Origin: JAEKNW01 sp963677815
GTDB taxonomy: Bacteria > Cloacimonadota > Cloacimonadia > Cloacimonadales > JAFGVF01
Length of the DNA stretch: 64,000 nt
Assembly: GCA_963677815.1 (NCBI GenBank)
Contig: OY782499.1
Span: 1,488,001 to 1,552,000, forward strand
Reading direction: 5' to 3'
Shown here: piece after piece, positions 61,437 to 64,000 of the stretch
How the letters are laid out: every line of letters begins with the position of its first letter
How positions within the stretch are numbered: position 1 is the stretch's first letter
Translations under genes and position numbers: made by a program
The notes under the pieces: generated by a model
What the model was told of the DNA's origin: nothing
Seen by the model: the letters and a program-made list of their open reading frames with translations, nothing else
Database searches by the model: none

Positions 61437-64000
61437 CTAATCTCCAATATTTATAATCTGTTCAAGAGGAATGATTTGATAGAATTCTCGTGTTTCGCTT
61501 TGTAATTCCTCTGTATATGAAGTATCTTCTTGTATAGAAAGGCTTTCAAAATCACTGTTTAAATCACTTGCGGAAGTTACTTGATATAAATCAGCATTTG
61601 CAAGGGGGGACCAATTCAAGTTGATATGCTCATTTGCTATATCTATTGTTAGAGGAAAGTTGATTTCCAGAGGAACTAGGCTCTGTTGAACTAAATTAGT
61701 TATTAATATATCTTGAGTAAAAGAAGACTTAGTTAATCTCAATTTAACAGAAAAAGTATCTTCACTTAAGTAAAGATGTTGGGGGCTTACTTGAGAAGAA
61801 TCCCAAAGTCCATCATTATCAAAATCCCATTCTAGGCTATCGTAGTTTCCTAAAGAAAGGTTAGTGAATTTTATTCTTTGAGGAGAAGAGTTTGCTACAA
61901 TTTCAGCTTGGAAAGTATTAGGATGATAGAAGTACCAGTAACCCCTATCAGTAATGGTATTATCTGGATCTAATATATTAACATCCCCAGAGTTTATGGC
62001 TGGTGAGGTACTTTGTAATCTTAGATCACTTGAGGAAGTAAAGAGTGGGTCTGAAGTTAGATTATCACTACCAGCTTCTTGGCTTTGGAGGATAGAATAG
62101 TTTATTGTTATAAAATCACTTGCAAGATTATTCTGTCCCCAGATAATGCTATTACTTATTGATAAGACTGCTGAATCAGATACTTCTAGTTCCCAACCTG
62201 CATTTTCGCTAGAGGTTAGATGATTGATATCTAGTTGACCACCAATGATTCTAAAGGCAGATGTTTCTGGATTTGCTATAGCTGTGAATTCCAAGTAATC
62301 AGCGTTAATAACTGAATGTTTGGAGTAGATACCATAGTCTTCATTATCATGGAACCTAACATGATTCAATGAAATAGTAGATAAACTGTCTAACCAGATA
62401 CCGCTTTGACTATTTTTAATCATTGTATAATTAAAATAGGAATTTGGCGATGGGTCCATCATAAAAGTTAAATCTACCCATTTATCATCTGCCTGAGGGT
62501 CATTTGAGTAAGATGTAAAATTGACATAATTCAATGAATCACCTTCTACCCGAATTTCTCCACCCCAATAGGTATAGAAAGATTTTCCTGAATTAACTCT
62601 AATTTCAGTACCAGCTTCTATAGTTAAAATGCTGTTGATGATTTGATGTTTATAAACATAAATTGGGCTTTCATCAGCTGTCCAGGTAGTAGGACTAATA
62701 ATACTTGATTCTTTGATCGTATATAGAGGTTTGACAAGTTTTTTAGTAGGATTTAGCAGATTAGGTATATTATCAATCTCAATTCTAAGAGGAATACCAG
62801 CAGGAAGATTAGTTGAGAAATTTAGATAATATGTGTTGCCTAACTGATCTATTGAAGTAACAGGGTATATCTCAGCTTCATCATCTCTCTGATAAACTAG
62901 ATAGTTGCTAGTAGATAATACTTCACTTCCCATAGTGCTAGGAAATGATAACTCAATTGAGCTATCTGAAAGCTGTTCTACACTCACACTTGTAAATTCT
63001 TTGATAATAGAAGTTGAAGGATCAGCAAAGAGGATATTGTCGAAATATACATACCTTCTAGTTCCAGTCTGACTCGTGATCCCTATCAAATCTTCTTTCC
63101 CCTCAAGATGTACTTTTCCTATTTCATTTATTCCTTCCTCAGTAAAAGCATTAACAAATTTTCTATGGAATAACTGAGATGGACCTTGATTCTCAAATGT
63201 AGAATAAAAACCATAAGAGGTGTTACCAATATAGGCAAAAGCTCCTCTTTGCTGGATGATAAAATCTTCTCCAATAGCATCATTTAAAGTTAAATTGGCT
63301 GTATGACAACCTTGAGTATATATAAGTGGGTAGTCTTGATTTATTAAATTATTAATTATGTCACTTTCACTTATTGAAAAAACTTCAGAATTTGAACCAT
63401 GAGCTAGATGATGGATTTGGGAAATACCAGAATTAATTGCACTTGTTAGGGCTGCTTCTGAGTAAGTTCCATCTTGTTGATAGAGAGTCTGAATAGAATA
63501 GTCTGAAAGGTAATTAGCTATTTCATTCATAGCAGGTGCAGCATATATTGAAGAACCTAAATACTGTCCAAGAAGTAAGGCTTTTTCGTAAAAATTTTCA
63601 GAAACTTGAGCTGTTTCATAATCTTCTTGTTTATTGATCCAATTCTCAAGTTCTGCAGTAGTTTCCACGGGTATTCTACCAACATAAACTTCAGCATAGA
63701 GGTCAGCTTCTTCACCATTAGAACCAGTTGCTTGTGAATCCTCATTGGCATCACCCTCTCCAAAAAGATTATCTTGGTCATTATCCCAATCTCCATCTAA
63801 ACCAGCATAATAGAGGTCAGAATATATAGTATTAGTATGCCATGAGCCATTATATGAAGCTGAAACTCTTAGGGCTCTGCTAGGAATTAAATTATGGTCT
63901 CCTCCTAACAAAACATAGGTCATTGGGGTTTCATTACTAGCCCATTCTGTATATAGTTCAATAAGGCAATTACGTAACTTTTCTGCATTATCTCTTCCGC
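61437..64000 (-). CDS. Gingipain-like cysteine protease (peptidase family C25), 5' end outside window
   Basis: The frame stays open to the right edge; the ATG at 63923 is internal, because in-frame upstream codons continue the conserved LRNCLIELYTEWASN...TYVLLGGDH block. The catalytic pair is visible: His in IHHLAHGS (about 63400) and Cys in IYTQGCHTA (about 63307). After the protease come an Ig-like domain, a parallel beta-helix-like stretch (about 61.9-62.7 kb on the map), a PKD-like module (LEWDFDNDGLWDSS) and a final Fn3-like segment. No YPNPFNP sorting domain is present. It is an extracellular or surface protease. In Porphyromonas these are type IX secretion substrates. Confidence 0.85.
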   Translation of the reverse strand, partial: GRDNAEKLRNCLIELYTEWASNETPMTYVLLGGDHNLIPSRALRVSASYNGSWHTNTIYSDLYYAGLDGDWDNDQDNLFGEGDANEDSQATGSNGEEADLYAEVYVGRIPVETTAELENWINKQEDYETAQVSENFYEKALLLGQYLGSSIYAAPAMNEIANYLSDYSIQTLYQQDGTYSEAALTSAINSGISQIHHLAHGSNSEVFSISESDIINNLINQDYPLIYTQGCHTANLTLNDAIGEDFIIQQRGAFAYIGNTSYGFYSTFENQGPSQLFHRKFVNAFTEEGINEIGKVHLEGKEDLIGITSQTGTRRYVYFDNILFADPSTSIIKEFTSVSVEQLSDSSIELSFPSTMGSEVLSTSNYLVYQRDDEAEIYPVTSIDQLGNTYYLNFSTNLPAGIPLRIEIDNIPNLLNPTKKLVKPLYTIKESSIISPTTWTADESPIYVYKHQIINSILTIEAGTEIRVNSGKSFYTYWGGEIRVEGDSLNYVNFTSYSNDPQADDKWVDLTFMMDPSPNSYFNYTMIKNSQSGIWLDSLSTISLNHVRFHDNEDYGIYSKHSVINADYLEFTAIANPETSAFRIIGGQLDINHLTSSENAGWELEVSDSAVLSISNSIIWGQNNLASDFITINYSILQSQEAGSDNLTSDPLFTSSSDLRLQSTSPAINSGDVNILDPDNTITDRGYWYFYHPNTFQAEIVANSSPQRIKFTNLSLGNYDSLEWDFDNDGLWDSSQVSPQHLYLSEDTFSVKLRLTKSSFTQDILITNLVQQSLVPLEINFPLTIDIANEHINLNWSPLANADLYQVTSASDLNSDFESLSIQEDTSYTEELQSETREFYQIIPLEQIINIGD

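Overview
The window looks like chromosome of an anaerobic, AT-rich (about one-third G+C, judged by eye) Gram-negative bacterium of the FCB group, most likely Candidatus Cloacimonadota. The phylum call is inference. It rests on secreted proteins ending in the YPNPFNP...NIKGQ.VKTL...ASGIY...MLMK sorting/FlgD-like domain, an outer-membrane Mla-type transport operon, a trimeric NAD-linked [FeFe]-hydrogenase, and a full anaerobic oxygen-defence set. Promoters repeatedly show a TTGACA -35 box. TGA is used as an ordinary stop at several genes, such as those ending at 2857, 3321 and 6062.

Layout. 1-2857: tail of a large secreted protein. 2992-7334: oxygen/peroxide defence island (PerR-like regulator, flavodiiron protein, ferritin, two rubredoxins, rubrerythrin-like protein, 1-Cys-type Bcp peroxiredoxin, and a small TM1266-like protein). 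7585-13815: VWA lipoprotein, OsmC protein, tRNA-Lys and tRNA-Glu, a lipoprotein, a small membrane protein, a MATE exporter and an outer-membrane protein. 13811-14297: two back-to-back repeat elements between convergent genes. 14298-15299: ornithine carbamoyltransferase. 15382-22939: minus-strand lipid-transport operon (PhzF-like, MlaD, a PqiC-like lipoprotein fused to a barrel, STAS-MlaE, MlaF, outer-membrane barrel). 23473-26700: hybrid histidine kinase. 26781-30984: hydrogenase operon. 31320-40981: acyl-CoA synthetase, sorting-domain proteins, SmpB, amidase, phosphoesterase and glycogen phosphorylase. 40978-41510: repeat and hairpin cluster. 41577-46797: three-gene signalling operon. 46973-51940: long GlmL/MutL-family protein and OvoA (ovothiol synthase). 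52092-55228: TetR, PD-(D/E)XK nuclease, ICMT-like methyltransferase, nucleotidyltransferase. 55302-56009: selenocysteine peroxiredoxin read through an in-frame TGA. 56182-64000: lipoprotein, secreted sorting-domain protein, ATP-grasp enzyme, and a partial gingipain-like C25 protease.

How it fits together. The cell probably ferments and makes or uses H2 through HydABC. It stores glycogen and scavenges O2 and peroxide through FprA/rubredoxin, rubrerythrin, Bcp, OsmC, PrxU and possibly ovothiol. It exports many surface proteins with a type IX-like sorting domain. The items most worth a second look are: the PrxU selenoprotein, which a standard gene caller splits in two; an 11-bp motif shared upstream of prxU and osmC; an O2-dependent ovothiol synthase in an apparent anaerobe; a PqiC-like lipoprotein fused to an outer-membrane barrel; paired loss of Fe-S cysteines in two hydrogenase-operon domains; and a family of imperfect-palindrome elements whose ends sit exactly on gene stop codons.
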